A stretch of 62,623 nt of DNA from JBPYFK01 sp051984675 (GTDB lineage Bacteria > Actinomycetota > Actinomycetes > Mycobacteriales > Pseudonocardiaceae): positions 1-62,623 of the forward strand of contig JBPYFK010000174.1 of assembly GCA_051984675.1 (NCBI GenBank), read 5' to 3'. Every line of letters starts with the position of its first letter. Positions within the stretch are counted from its first letter, which is position 1. A program made the position numbers and the translations under genes. Positions 13,785 to 22,165 of the stretch are shown here, one piece after another. The notes beneath the pieces were generated by a model. It saw only the letters and a program-made list of their open reading frames with translations, did no database searches and had not been told where the DNA came from.

Positions 13785-14831
13785 ATGCGCATCGGCATGC
13801 AGCTCACTTACAGCGGCGGGTTCAACGAGACGGTCGACGACCTGGTCGTCTACGAGAAGGCGGGCCTGGACATCGTCTACGTCGCGGAGGTCTACACCTT
13901 CGACGCGATCAGTCAGCTCGGCTTCATCGCCGCCCGTACCAGCAAGCTCGAAATCGCCTCGGGCATCCTCCAGATCTACAGCCGCACCCCGACGCTGACC
14001 GCGATGACCGCCGCCGGGCTGGACTACGTCTCCGGCGGCCGGTTCACCCTGGGCATCGGCGCCTCCGGTCCGCAGGTGATCGAGGGCTTCCATGGCGTGC
14101 CCTACAACGCACCGCTGGGCCGCACCCGGGAGATCGTCGACATCTGCCGCAAGGTGTGGCGGCGCGAGCGGGTGACCTACGACGGCAAGTACTACAAGCT
14201 CCCGCTGCCCGCGGACCAGGGCACCGGGCTCGGCAAGCCACTGAAGCTGATCAACGAACCGGTGCGCGAACGCATCCCGGTCATGATCGCCGCGATCGGG
14301 CCGAAGAACGTCGCGATGACCGCCGAGATCGCCGAGAGCTGGCTACCGATCTTCTACGTCCCGGAGCGCGCGGCCGACGTCTGGGGCGAGTCGCTGGCCG
14401 CCGGCAAGGCCAAGCGGGACGCGACCCTGCCCGAGCTGGACGTCGTCGCCCAGGCGCCGCTGGCGATCGGCGAGGGCACCGAAGACCTCCTGGACATGAT
14501 GCGCCCGCAACTGGCGCTCTACATCGGCGGTATGGGCGCCAAGGGCCGCAACTTCTACAACGACCTCGCCAAGCGCTACGGCTACGCGGACGAAGCAGAG
14601 AAGATCCAGGACCTGTACCTGGCCGGGAAGAAGGACGAAGCGGCCGCCGCCGTACCGCATGACCTGCTCACCAAGACCGCGCTGATCGGCCCCGAGGGGC
14701 ACGTGCGCGAGCGGCTGGCCGCCCTCAAGGAAGCCGGCGTCACCACGCTGAACGTGACCCCGCTGGCGGGCAGCACCGACGAGCGCGCCCGGCTCATCGA
14801 GCGCATCCGCGAGCTCGCCAACGAGGTCTGA
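13785..14831 (+). CDS. LLM-class F420-dependent oxidoreductase (Rv3520c-like)
   Basis: The ATG at 13785 follows a GAGAGGA ribosome binding site; the frame is open further upstream without a signal. The 348-residue product has the luciferase-like monooxygenase fold markers: a first strand RIGMQLTYSGGF, GLDIVYVAEVYTFDAISQLGF, ASGILQIYSRTPTLTAMTAAGLD and the glycine-rich GRFTLGIGASGPQVIEGFHG. This pattern is typical of the mycobacterial Rv3520c family, assigned to coenzyme F420. It should transfer hydride between F420 and an unknown, perhaps lipid or sterol-like, substrate. The cofactor assignment is from family knowledge; no substrate is visible. The regulatory box 46 bases upstream is shared with acyl-CoA genes. 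Confidence 0.88.
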   Translation: MRIGMQLTYSGGFNETVDDLVVYEKAGLDIVYVAEVYTFDAISQLGFIAARTSKLEIASGILQIYSRTPTLTAMTAAGLDYVSGGRFTLGIGASGPQVIEGFHGVPYNAPLGRTREIVDICRKVWRRERVTYDGKYYKLPLPADQGTGLGKPLKLINEPVRERIPVMIAAIGPKNVAMTAEIAESWLPIFYVPERAADVWGESLAAGKAKRDATLPELDVVAQAPLAIGEGTEDLLDMMRPQLALYIGGMGAKGRNFYNDLAKRYGYADEAEKIQDLYLAGKKDEAAAAVPHDLLTKTALIGPEGHVRERLAALKEAGVTTLNVTPLAGSTDERARLIERIRELANEV

Positions 14832-14862
14832 ATAACAAGGTCTGAACAACCAGGTCTGAACA
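14821..14862 (+). repeat. Three tandem 14-bp repeats at the oxidoreductase 3' end
   Basis: Three units of the form AC(G/A/C)AGGTCTGAA(T/C)A run head to tail. The oxidoreductase stop codon is in the first unit and every unit carries a TGA. A second short 14-bp doublet (CCCGAACGATGRCG twice) follows the hairpin at about 14909-14936. Confidence 0.85.
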
Positions 14863-14870
14863 CCGTGGCC

Positions 14871-14908
14871 GTCTGGCCGGTACCGCGGAGCAGCGGCGCC
14901 GGCCAGAC
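14871..14908. terminator. Terminator hairpin between convergent genes
   Basis: GTCTGGCCGG (14871-14880) and CCGGCCAGAC (14899-14908) are exact reverse complements. The 10-bp stem separates the oxidoreductase from the convergent MFS gene and probably serves both. Confidence 0.7.
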
Positions 14909-14944
14909 ACCCGAACGATGGCGCCCGAACGATGACGCGCGTTC

Positions 14945-16294
14945 CTACGCGCTCTGAGCGTCGACGGCGCCGGTAGCGGCCGTCGCGCTAACGCCCTCGG
15001 GGCGAGTCTCACGCAGCAGCAACCCGCAAACCAGCGTGATCGCGGCCATCAAGGCCAGGAACGCGGACACCGACGCGGACGTGTGGGTCACCGCGAGCAG
15101 CGCGGCCATCATGAACGGCGTGCCGCCGCTGACCAGGATGGCGGCGAGCTGGTACGCCATCGAGGCGCCCGAGTAACGCACTCTCGGCTCGAACAGCTCA
15201 CTGAGCCAAGCCGCGATCGGGCCGTAGGCGAGGCTGGACGCGACGCCGCCGACCGTTGTCGCTACCGCGATCCACCACAGCGACGCGGTGTCGACCAGCC
15301 AGAAGAACGGGAACGCCCAGACCACCAGCAGCGCGGCACCGAGCACGATCAGCGGGCGCCGCCCCCACCGGTCAGCGAGCACGCCGCTGTAGTACGTCGC
15401 CACCGCGCCGAGCAACGAGGTCGGAATCGCCAGCATCAGGAGTGGCTGCTGGGCGACGCCCAGCTCGCGGGTGGCGTAGTCGAGCAGACCCGAGATGCTC
15501 ACGTAGAAGATCGAGTTCGACGCGAACAGCAGCCCGGCGCCGAGCAGCACCGCGCGCTTGTGGGTGCGCAGGACGGCCAGCAGCGGCGCTCGCTCGAGGG
15601 CTTCCGCCTGTTCCTGGCGCTTGCGCTCGGCCAGTTCCCGGAACACGGGCGTGTCCTCGATGCGAAGCTGGATGAACAGCACCACCGGTGCGAGCAGGGC
15701 ACTGGCCAGGAACGGGAGGCGCCATCCCCAGGCCAGGAACGACGCGTGGCTGGTGAACGCGCCGACGGTGAGGAACGCCGTGTTCCCCAGAATCACGCCC
15801 AGCGGCACGCCCATCTGCCCGAAGCTGCCGGCCACACCCCTGCGGCCGCCGCTGGCGCTCTCGGTCAGCAGCAGGGTGATCCCGCCCCACTGCCCACCGA
15901 CCGCGATGCCCTGCAGGAACCGCAGCACCACCAGCGCGACGGGGGCGAGCATGCCGATCGAGGAGGCGGTGGGAAGAACGCCGATCAAGCAGGTCGCCGC
16001 GCCCATCATGACCAGGCAGCTCACGACCGCGGGCTTGCGCCCGACGCGGTCACCGAAGTGCCCGAACAGCAGTCCCCCGATCGGACGAGCGACGAAACCG
16101 GCCCAGAACGTCGCGAAGGACAGCAGCACGCCGATGATCGGTGTCGCACCGGGGAAGAACAGCTTCCCGAACACCAGGGCGGCCGCCGTGGCGTAGATGA
16201 AGAAGTCGTACCACTCGATGCTGCTCGCGACCAGGCCCGCGAGCTGGAGTCTTCTCGTTGGATTCGATTCGGAACGGGCTTCGTGCACGGACAT
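14945..16294 (-). CDS. MFS transporter, metabolite:H+ symporter family
   Basis: A 449-residue inner-membrane protein with twelve predicted helices. The start is fixed by GGGAGG ten bases upstream of the ATG. The N-terminal signature SSIEWYDFFIYATAAALVFGKLFFP and the loop GHFGDRVGRK are typical of the MHS branch (ShiA/ProP/KgtP-like), which imports organic acids, osmolytes or aromatic acids with protons. The substrate cannot be decided from sequence. A weaker copy of the TTACC-type palindrome lies 47 bases upstream of the start. Confidence 0.88.
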   Translation of the reverse strand: MSVHEARSESNPTRRLQLAGLVASSIEWYDFFIYATAAALVFGKLFFPGATPIIGVLLSFATFWAGFVARPIGGLLFGHFGDRVGRKPAVVSCLVMMGAATCLIGVLPTASSIGMLAPVALVVLRFLQGIAVGGQWGGITLLLTESASGGRRGVAGSFGQMGVPLGVILGNTAFLTVGAFTSHASFLAWGWRLPFLASALLAPVVLFIQLRIEDTPVFRELAERKRQEQAEALERAPLLAVLRTHKRAVLLGAGLLFASNSIFYVSISGLLDYATRELGVAQQPLLMLAIPTSLLGAVATYYSGVLADRWGRRPLIVLGAALLVVWAFPFFWLVDTASLWWIAVATTVGGVASSLAYGPIAAWLSELFEPRVRYSGASMAYQLAAILVSGGTPFMMAALLAVTHTSASVSAFLALMAAITLVCGLLLRETRPEGVSATAATGAVDAQSA

Positions 16295-16339
16295 GCAGCC
16301 TCCCGAACACCGCCGGTCAGTCGATGCTGATTCACAGAC

Positions 16340-16353
16340 CGACTAGTTGGTAT
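16340..16353. promoter_or_regulatory. Weaker palindromic box upstream of the MFS gene
   Basis: CGACTAGTTGGTAT matches box B (CTACTGGTTGGTAA) at 11 of 14 positions; the GGTA half is intact and the other half is degraded. Its placement 47 bases before the MFS start mirrors boxes B and C. Confidence 0.3.
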
Positions 16354-16433
16354 GGGTGTGATGAGCCTCTCACCCGTGTCAAGACACCAGGCCATCGGCT
16401 CGGCGGCTGGCCGCGCGCCGCCCGAACCTCGGT

Positions 16434-16446
16434 GTCCACAGTGGAC
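16434..16446. repeat. Iterated palindrome GTCCACAGTGGAC, copy 1
   Basis: A perfect 13-nt palindrome (GTCCAC-A-GTGGAC) in the spacer before the DUF952/cupin gene. It is one of five copies of the TCCACAGTGGAC core in this window. Confidence 0.8.
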
Positions 16447-16549
16447 GGCCAGTCAGGCGCTCGTCCGGTCAGGACGCCGGAGGCGTGGGCGTTACCGGGC
16501 CGAGTGGGCGGAGATCGCCGCGCGCGATCAGGCACGGCAGACTGCCGGG

Positions 16550-17344
16550 GTGACCGAATCTCCCGTGCTGCATCTGCTGCCCCTGGCCGACTACCGGCAG
16601 GCCGGTGACCGGTCGATCGAGCCGCCCTCGCTGGCCAGCGAGGGGTTCGTGCACTGCTCGCCGGACATCGAGACGACCCTCGCGGTCGCCAACGGCCTGT
16701 ACCGGGACTCCGACCAGCCGATGGTGGCCCTGGAACTGGACCCCGACCTGCTGGATTCGCCGCTGCGCTGGGAGAAACCCTCCCCCGCACCACCTGCCGG
16801 GATGTCCGACGACGTCCTGTTCCCGCACCTGTACGGCCCGCTGCGCCCGTCAGCCGTGTCAGCGGTCCACTACGCGCGACGGTCTGTGGACGGTCGGTAC
16901 CTGAGCCTGGAGAAGCGGGGCCCGACAGCGGAGACCCTGGATCTGCTGCCGCACCCCGAAGGGGGATGGTTCCGGCGCACCTACACCAGCCAGCAGGAGG
17001 TGGCCCGGTCCGGCTCGTCAGCCGCTCGCCCGACGGCGACCGCTATCTACTACCTGCTCAACCCGGGCGAGCAGTCCGCCTGGCACACCGTGGCCTCGGA
17101 CGAGCTGTGGCTGTGGCATCGCGGGGGCGAGCTGGTGCTGTCGCTGGGCGGCAGCGGCGAGCACCCCACCGACCCGCAGCGGGTCACCGTGGGGCCGGAC
17201 GTCGGCGCCGGGCAGACGCCCCAGACACTCGTTCCGGCTGGGACCTGGCAGCGCGCCGGAGCCGACCCGAACCGGGAAACGCTGGTCACGTGCGTGGTGT
17301 CACCGGGGTTCGACTTCGCCGACTTCCGCGTGCTGGAGTCCTAG
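16550..17344 (+). CDS. DUF952-DUF985 cupin fusion protein
   Basis: A 264-residue protein from GTG 16550; the open frame continues upstream without homology. Residues 1-115 match DUF952 (HLLPLADYRQA, SLASEGFVHCSPD). Residues 125-264 match the DUF985/cupin_5 family (LDLLPHPEGGWFRRTYTS, TAIYYLLNPGEQSAWHTVASDELWLWHRG, ending VVSPGFDFADF). DUF985 proteins are small beta-barrels, some linked to sugar or nucleotide-sugar chemistry. The two domains are usually encoded by separate genes, so the fusion suggests they act on one substrate. No catalytic function is established. The ribosome binding site before the GTG is weak. Confidence 0.8.
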   Translation: MTESPVLHLLPLADYRQAGDRSIEPPSLASEGFVHCSPDIETTLAVANGLYRDSDQPMVALELDPDLLDSPLRWEKPSPAPPAGMSDDVLFPHLYGPLRPSAVSAVHYARRSVDGRYLSLEKRGPTAETLDLLPHPEGGWFRRTYTSQQEVARSGSSAARPTATAIYYLLNPGEQSAWHTVASDELWLWHRGGELVLSLGGSGEHPTDPQRVTVGPDVGAGQTPQTLVPAGTWQRAGADPNRETLVTCVVSPGFDFADFRVLES

Positions 17345-17377
17345 CCCGGCAGGCCGCAGAGGTTCTCCGGGCGGGCT

Positions 17378-17833
17378 TCACAGGGACCGCCGGCGCGTGC
17401 CGACGGCTCGGGGAAGCACCGACAGCGCCGCGAAGGTGATGACGATCAGCGACATCGCGGTGACCCTGCCGTACTCGATCACCCGGTACCCTCGCCGGTC
17501 CCGCACGCCCAGGCCGCGCGACCGACTCACATCCGCGCCTCTCCCGCGTGCCCGCGAACGTCCGCCCACGACGTGGCGGGGACCAGTAGCCTGCGCGGGC
17601 GCGGCAGACGCCCCTCCCGACCGGACAACGCGCGCACGGTCGAGTTCGGGAGCAGGGGAAGCGTCGACAGCATCCGTACCGGACTGCTCGGTCACCACGG
17701 ACCGGCGCTCGTGGCGCGGCGCGGGGCCGCCTAGGAGGCGTCCTTCCAGCCAACACATCGCCAGCGCCGAACCCATGATCAAGCCGAGACCGCACGTCGC
17801 GGCGAGTCCGAACACCGCCAGCGTGTTGACCAT
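17378..17833 (-). CDS. Small membrane-anchored protein of unknown function
   Basis: A 151-residue product from ATG 17833, preceded by a GGGGGTG-rich leader. An N-terminal hydrophobic segment (VNTLAVFGLAATCGLGLIMG) is followed by an Arg/Gly/Ala-rich region and a second hydrophobic stretch (VTAMSLIVITFAALSVL) near the C-terminus. I do not recognise a family. Confidence is limited because the middle part is low-complexity and could be a non-conserved frame. Confidence 0.45.
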   Translation of the reverse strand: MVNTLAVFGLAATCGLGLIMGSALAMCWLEGRLLGGPAPRHERRSVVTEQSGTDAVDASPAPELDRARVVRSGGASAAPAQATGPRHVVGGRSRARGRGADVSRSRGLGVRDRRGYRVIEYGRVTAMSLIVITFAALSVLPRAVGTRRRSL

Positions 17834-18162
17834 CCCCTGCACCCCCGTACGACGTGACCAGCCGCGCCGACCACAGATCGACCCATGTCCGATCGTGTTA
17901 GACGGTTCAGATCCAGTTGGGCGTTCAGATCCCACGGGGTATCTCGCCCGGATGGTCGAACCCCGACCACCTCGCCATTCCCCCTTGCCACCACGTTAAG
18001 GCACGCACGCCCGTTTCGCTGGTTGCGCGGCTCCGCGCGGAATGGCCTTCGGAAAGGGGGAGAAATCGTGTTCTCAGTTCCGTTCTCAATCGCGTTCCCT
18101 GGACGCCTATGATTGACCTTGGCCTGGTTGGCATGCCACGCGGGCAGGGAGGTTCCAGCGCG
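17834..18162. promoter_or_regulatory. Divergent 330-bp spacer with direct repeat GTTCAGATCC
   Basis: GTTCAGATCC occurs at 17905-17914 and 17923-17932, an 18-base period, between two divergent small membrane-protein genes. The segment 18000-18110 is less GC-rich and contains several GTTCTC/GTTCCC-like repeats. I see no gene in it. Response-regulator sites often show paired direct repeats of this kind. Confidence 0.35.
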
Positions 18163-18474
18163 ATGGGCTACAGCGTGCACGTGTTCTTCCACCTGCTCGC
18201 CATGATCTTCGGCGCGGTGTGCGGGATTGGCGCGGGACTGTGGTGGTACGGGCAGTTCGAGCCCGGCCTGTGGATCGCGGTGACCGCACTCGCGATCGGG
18301 ATCATCGTGCTACTCGTGCAGGCGGCCTACATCCGGGAAGGCCAGCCGCGCCGCACACGAGCGCACCCCTCCCCCTCCCCCGGCTTTCACCCGTCCACTG
18401 GCCAGCAACCACCGCACACTCTGGTTCAGCGCACCAGCGCGTTCGACGACAGGTGGGAGCAAAGCTCTCGCTGA
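18163..18474 (+). CDS. Small two-helix membrane protein
   Basis: ATG 18163 lies ten bases after AGGGAGG. The 103-residue product has two hydrophobic helices (VFFHLLAMIFGAVCGIGAGLWWYG and LWIAVTALAIGIIVLLVQAAY in part) followed by a Pro/Arg/His-rich cytoplasmic tail ending in SAFDDRWEQSSR. No family is recognised. It ends 18 bases before the convergent acetate kinase gene. Confidence 0.6.
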   Translation: MGYSVHVFFHLLAMIFGAVCGIGAGLWWYGQFEPGLWIAVTALAIGIIVLLVQAAYIREGQPRRTRAHPSPSPGFHPSTGQQPPHTLVQRTSAFDDRWEQSSR

Positions 18475-18492
18475 ACCAGGGTGCTCGCACGG

Positions 18493-19581
18493 TCAGTGCG
18501 CCAGCACTTCGCGGGTCTGCCGGGCGATCTCAAGATCCTCACGAGCCGATACGACGACCGTGCGCACCCGTGCCCGCCCGCCGCTGAGATCCCCGTCCGC
18601 CCGCGTGACAGCATTGCGCTCGGGATCGATCGAGACTCCCAGGAAACCGAGCGACCGCGCCAGCTCCGCCCGCAGGCCGGGCTGGTTCTCCCCCACCCCA
18701 CCGGTGAACACCAGCAGGTCGAGCCCGCCGAGAACGGCGATCATCGCGCCGACGTTCCGCAGCAGGCTGTGCAGGTAGACCTCCCAGGCCAGCACCGCAT
18801 CGGAGGCGCCTCGCTCCCGCGCGTCCAAGACCTCGCGCAGGTCGCCAGAGGTGCCGGACAGGCCAGCGAGACCGGACTGCCGCTGGAGGCCGTCGAACAG
18901 CTCGGACGCGTCCATCTCGCCCCCGGTCACCAACCAGCCGAGCATCCCCGGGTCCACCGAGCCACTCCTGGTCGCCATGACCAGCCCCTCCGCCGGCGTG
19001 AACCCCATCGTCGTGTCCACGCAGCGCCCGTCGAGCACGGCCGCCAGCGAGCAGCCGGCGCCGAGATGGCAGCTCACCGCCCGGCCGTGCCCCGGTTCGA
19101 ACCCGGCAACCTCGGCACCTCTGCGCACGGCGTACGAGTGCGACAGGCCGTGGAAACCGTAGCGCCGCAGGGACCACCTGCGGTTCCACTCCCTCGGCAG
19201 CGCGTAGGTGACCGCCGCCAGCGGCATCGTCCGGTGGAACGCGGTATCCACGCAGGCCACCGCCGGCAGTCCGGGGGCGGCTTCGCGCATCGCGCGTATG
19301 CCGTCCAGGCAACGCTGCTGGTGCAGTGGAGCCAACGGACTCAGGCTCTCCAGGTACCGGAACACCTCCTCGTCCAGGGCAGTGGCGGCAACGATCCGGT
19401 CACCGCCGTGCACCACCCGGTGGCCGACCGCGTCGGCCGCGTGCGAGCTGAGGAACTCGCTGATCGGCTCGGTCTCACCATCCCACCGCCGCAGGTCACG
19501 ATCGGCGACTACCCTGCCGCCACCGTCGAGCACGCGGAGCTTGAGACTGCTCGACCCGGCATTGACAGTCAGCACGCGCAT
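18493..19581 (-). CDS. ackA: Acetate kinase
   Basis: A 362-residue ASKHA-fold kinase. Residues 1-15 (RVLTVNAGSSSLKLR) are the conserved acetate kinase opening, with GHRVVHGG, the HHxxxP-like FHRTMPLAA segment and LVFTGGVGEN (ATP site) further on. It makes ATP plus acetate from acetyl phosphate and ADP. It is somewhat shorter than the 400-residue classical enzymes. The gene follows phosphoketolase by 45 bases on the same strand, so its acetyl phosphate is probably supplied by that enzyme rather than by phosphotransacetylase. Confidence 0.92.
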   Translation of the reverse strand: MRVLTVNAGSSSLKLRVLDGGGRVVADRDLRRWDGETEPISEFLSSHAADAVGHRVVHGGDRIVAATALDEEVFRYLESLSPLAPLHQQRCLDGIRAMREAAPGLPAVACVDTAFHRTMPLAAVTYALPREWNRRWSLRRYGFHGLSHSYAVRRGAEVAGFEPGHGRAVSCHLGAGCSLAAVLDGRCVDTTMGFTPAEGLVMATRSGSVDPGMLGWLVTGGEMDASELFDGLQRQSGLAGLSGTSGDLREVLDARERGASDAVLAWEVYLHSLLRNVGAMIAVLGGLDLLVFTGGVGENQPGLRAELARSLGFLGVSIDPERNAVTRADGDLSGGRARVRTVVVSAREDLEIARQTREVLAH

Positions 19582-19626
19582 CAGCCACCACCCGCGACGA
19601 CAGCGGAAAGTCCCTTGTGGACCTTC

Positions 19627-22065
19627 TCAGGCCGGCCACCGCCAGTTCCGTATCTCGGGCATGTCCTCGCCGTGCACGGCGACGTAGTGCCTGTGTTCGA
19701 TCAACTTGTCCGTCAGCCGCTGCCGGGCGTAGGCGGCGCTGGGGCCGAGCCAGGGCACCCGGTCGATCACGTCGATGGCGAGATCGAACCGATCGATCTG
19801 GTTGCGCACGCACATGTCGAATGGCGTGGTCGTCGTCCCCTCCTCGCGATACCCGCGCACGTGGATGTTCTCGTGGTTGGTGCGTCGGTAGGTCAGCCGG
19901 TGGATGAGCCACGGGTAGCCGTGGTAGGCGAAGATCACCGGACGGTCCGTGGTGAACAGCGTGTCGAACTCCCGTTCCGACAGGCCGTGCGGATGTTCCC
20001 GCTCGTCCTGCAGCCGCATCAGGTCGACCACGTTGACCACCCGCAGGCGCAGCTCCGGGAACTCGCGACGGAGCCAGTCCACCGACGCCAGCGTCTCCAT
20101 CGTCGGGACGTCCCCGGCGCAGGCCATGACCGCGTCCGGGTCGCCGTCGCGATCGTTGCTCGCCCAGTCCCAGATCCCGATTCCCTTGGTGCAGTGCACG
20201 ACCGCGTCGTCCATGGCCAGGTACTGCGGCGCCGGCTGCTTGCCGGCGACCAGCACATTGACGTAGTCGAGGCTGCGCAGGCAGTGGTCGGTCATGCTGA
20301 GCAGGCAGTTCGCGTCCGGCGGCAGATACACCCGCACCAGCTCCGCCTTCTTGTTCAGCACGTGGTCGATGAAGCCCGGGTCCTGGTGCGTGAAACCGTT
20401 GTGGTCCTGCTGCCACACGTGCGAGGTCAGCAGGTAGTTCAGCGAGCTGATCGGCTGCCGCCAGGCCAGCTCGTGGCAGGCTTTCAGCCACTTGGCGTGC
20501 TGGTTGAACATCGAGTCGACGATGTGCGCGAACGCCTCGTAGCAGGAGAAAAACCCGTGCCGACCGGTGAGCAGGTAGCCCTCCAACCACCCCTGGCAGG
20601 TGTGCTCGGACAGGATCTCCATCAACCGCCCGTCGGCTGCCAACCCGGTGTCGTCGGCGTGCGTTTCCGCGAGCCACGTCCGAGACGTCGACTCCAGCAC
20701 CGCGTCCAGCCGGTTCGAGTTGTTCTCGTCCGGCGCGAAGATCCGAAAGTTGCGCTGGTCCGCGTTCAGTCGCAGGACATCCCGCAGGTACCCGCCCAGG
20801 ACCCGGGTGGGCTCGGCGAAGCCGCTGCCGGGAGCAACGACACGGACGGCGTACTTGCGGAAGTCCGGCAACCGCAGCGCCCGCCGCAGCAGGCCGCCGT
20901 TGGCGTGCGGGTTGGCACTCATCCGCTGGGGCCCCGCAGGGGCGAACTCGCGGATCCGCCGGGCCGGGGCTCCGCCGGGTTCGAACAACTGCTCCGGCTC
21001 GTAGCTGCGCAGCCACTCCTCCAGCCGCCGGCGGTGGTCATCATCGGCACGCGGGTCCGTGATCGGCACCTGGTGGGCGCGCCAGGTGCCCTCGATCTGC
21101 TGGCCGTCCAGGGTCGCCGGTCCGGTCCATCCCTTGGGGGTACGGAGGATGATCATCGGCCAGCGCGGGCGCTCGACGCGGCCGTCCTCGCGGGCCGCGC
21201 GCTGGAACTCCGCGATGTCGTCCAGGCAGCGGTCCAGTGTCGCGGCGAACTCGTGGTGCATCACGGCGGGGTCCGAACCGGCGACCACCCACGGCTCGTA
21301 ACCGCAGCCGCGCAGCAGGTCGACCAGTTCCTCTTCCGGGACGCGCGCGAGCACCGTCGGGCTGGCGATCTTGTAGCCGTTGAGGTGCAGGATCGGCAGC
21401 ACCGCACCATCGGTGGCCGGGTTCAGGAACTTGTTCGAATGCCAGCTCGTGGCCAGCGGTCCGGTCTCCGCCTCACCGTCCCCGATCACGCATGCCACGA
21501 TCAGATCCGGGTTGTCGAACGCGGCACCGTGCGCGTGCGCGAGGGAATAGCCGAGTTCGCCGCCTTCATGCATCGAGCCCGGCGTTTCCGGTGCCACGTG
21601 GCTGGGCACGCCGCCGGGAAAGGAGAACTGGGTCACCAGCCGATGCAGGCCGTCGTGATCCTGGGCGACCTCGGGATAGATGTCGCTATAAGTGCCCTCC
21701 AACCACGATGCCGCCACCAGCCCGGGGCCTCCGTGTCCCGGACCGATCACGTACATCATGTTCAGGTCGCGGCTGATGATCGCTCGGTTGAGGTGGGCGT
21801 AGAGGAAGGTCAGCCCGGGTGTCGTACCCCAGTGCCCCAGCAGCCGCGGCTTGATGTGCTCCGGGCGCAGAGGTTCCCGCAGCAGTGGGTTGTCCATCAG
21901 GTATATCTGGCCGACTGAGAGGTAGTTCGCCGCCCGCCACCATTGGTGGATGCGGTCGAACTCGTCGGGGTCCAGATACGCCTGCCGCCCGACCACTCCC
22001 CCAGTCGCTGCCGGCCGGTCGGCCGCTTGCGGAACCGTCCCGCTGGTCGCCGCCCCACTGCTCAT
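19627..22065 (-). CDS. xfp: Xylulose-5-P/fructose-6-P phosphoketolase
   Basis: An 812-residue thiamine-diphosphate enzyme starting at ATG 22065, which has AGGGGAG upstream; the longer open frame is not protein-like. Motifs include GHWGTTPGLTFLYAHLNR, the GPGHGGP loop, the TPP signature GDGEAETGPLATSWHSNKF and DHNGFTHQDPGF. It cleaves xylulose-5-phosphate (and/or fructose-6-phosphate) with phosphate to acetyl phosphate plus glyceraldehyde-3-P (or erythrose-4-P). With the downstream acetate kinase it forms a compact ATP-yielding shunt. The length equals that of characterised family members. Confidence 0.95.
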   Translation of the reverse strand: MSSGAATSGTVPQAADRPAATGGVVGRQAYLDPDEFDRIHQWWRAANYLSVGQIYLMDNPLLREPLRPEHIKPRLLGHWGTTPGLTFLYAHLNRAIISRDLNMMYVIGPGHGGPGLVAASWLEGTYSDIYPEVAQDHDGLHRLVTQFSFPGGVPSHVAPETPGSMHEGGELGYSLAHAHGAAFDNPDLIVACVIGDGEAETGPLATSWHSNKFLNPATDGAVLPILHLNGYKIASPTVLARVPEEELVDLLRGCGYEPWVVAGSDPAVMHHEFAATLDRCLDDIAEFQRAAREDGRVERPRWPMIILRTPKGWTGPATLDGQQIEGTWRAHQVPITDPRADDDHRRRLEEWLRSYEPEQLFEPGGAPARRIREFAPAGPQRMSANPHANGGLLRRALRLPDFRKYAVRVVAPGSGFAEPTRVLGGYLRDVLRLNADQRNFRIFAPDENNSNRLDAVLESTSRTWLAETHADDTGLAADGRLMEILSEHTCQGWLEGYLLTGRHGFFSCYEAFAHIVDSMFNQHAKWLKACHELAWRQPISSLNYLLTSHVWQQDHNGFTHQDPGFIDHVLNKKAELVRVYLPPDANCLLSMTDHCLRSLDYVNVLVAGKQPAPQYLAMDDAVVHCTKGIGIWDWASNDRDGDPDAVMACAGDVPTMETLASVDWLRREFPELRLRVVNVVDLMRLQDEREHPHGLSEREFDTLFTTDRPVIFAYHGYPWLIHRLTYRRTNHENIHVRGYREEGTTTTPFDMCVRNQIDRFDLAIDVIDRVPWLGPSAAYARQRLTDKLIEHRHYVAVHGEDMPEIRNWRWPA

Positions 22066-22165
22066 CGTCCGCGCTCCCCTGCCGGTGTCCGCCGTTGCGG
22101 TCCAGCCTGGTACGTACCCAGCCGCCGCCGACTTCAATCCTCGCCCAGGGGAGACCGACCGGTGG

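Noticed and set aside
14821..14936. CRISPR array
   Set aside because: Units are 14 bp with no spacers and no cas genes; it is a simple tandem repeat.
18481..21918. A 1145-codon open frame on the + strand across acetate kinase and phosphoketolase
   Set aside because: It runs antisense through two well-identified genes and their spacer, has no domain and shows the same mirror composition.
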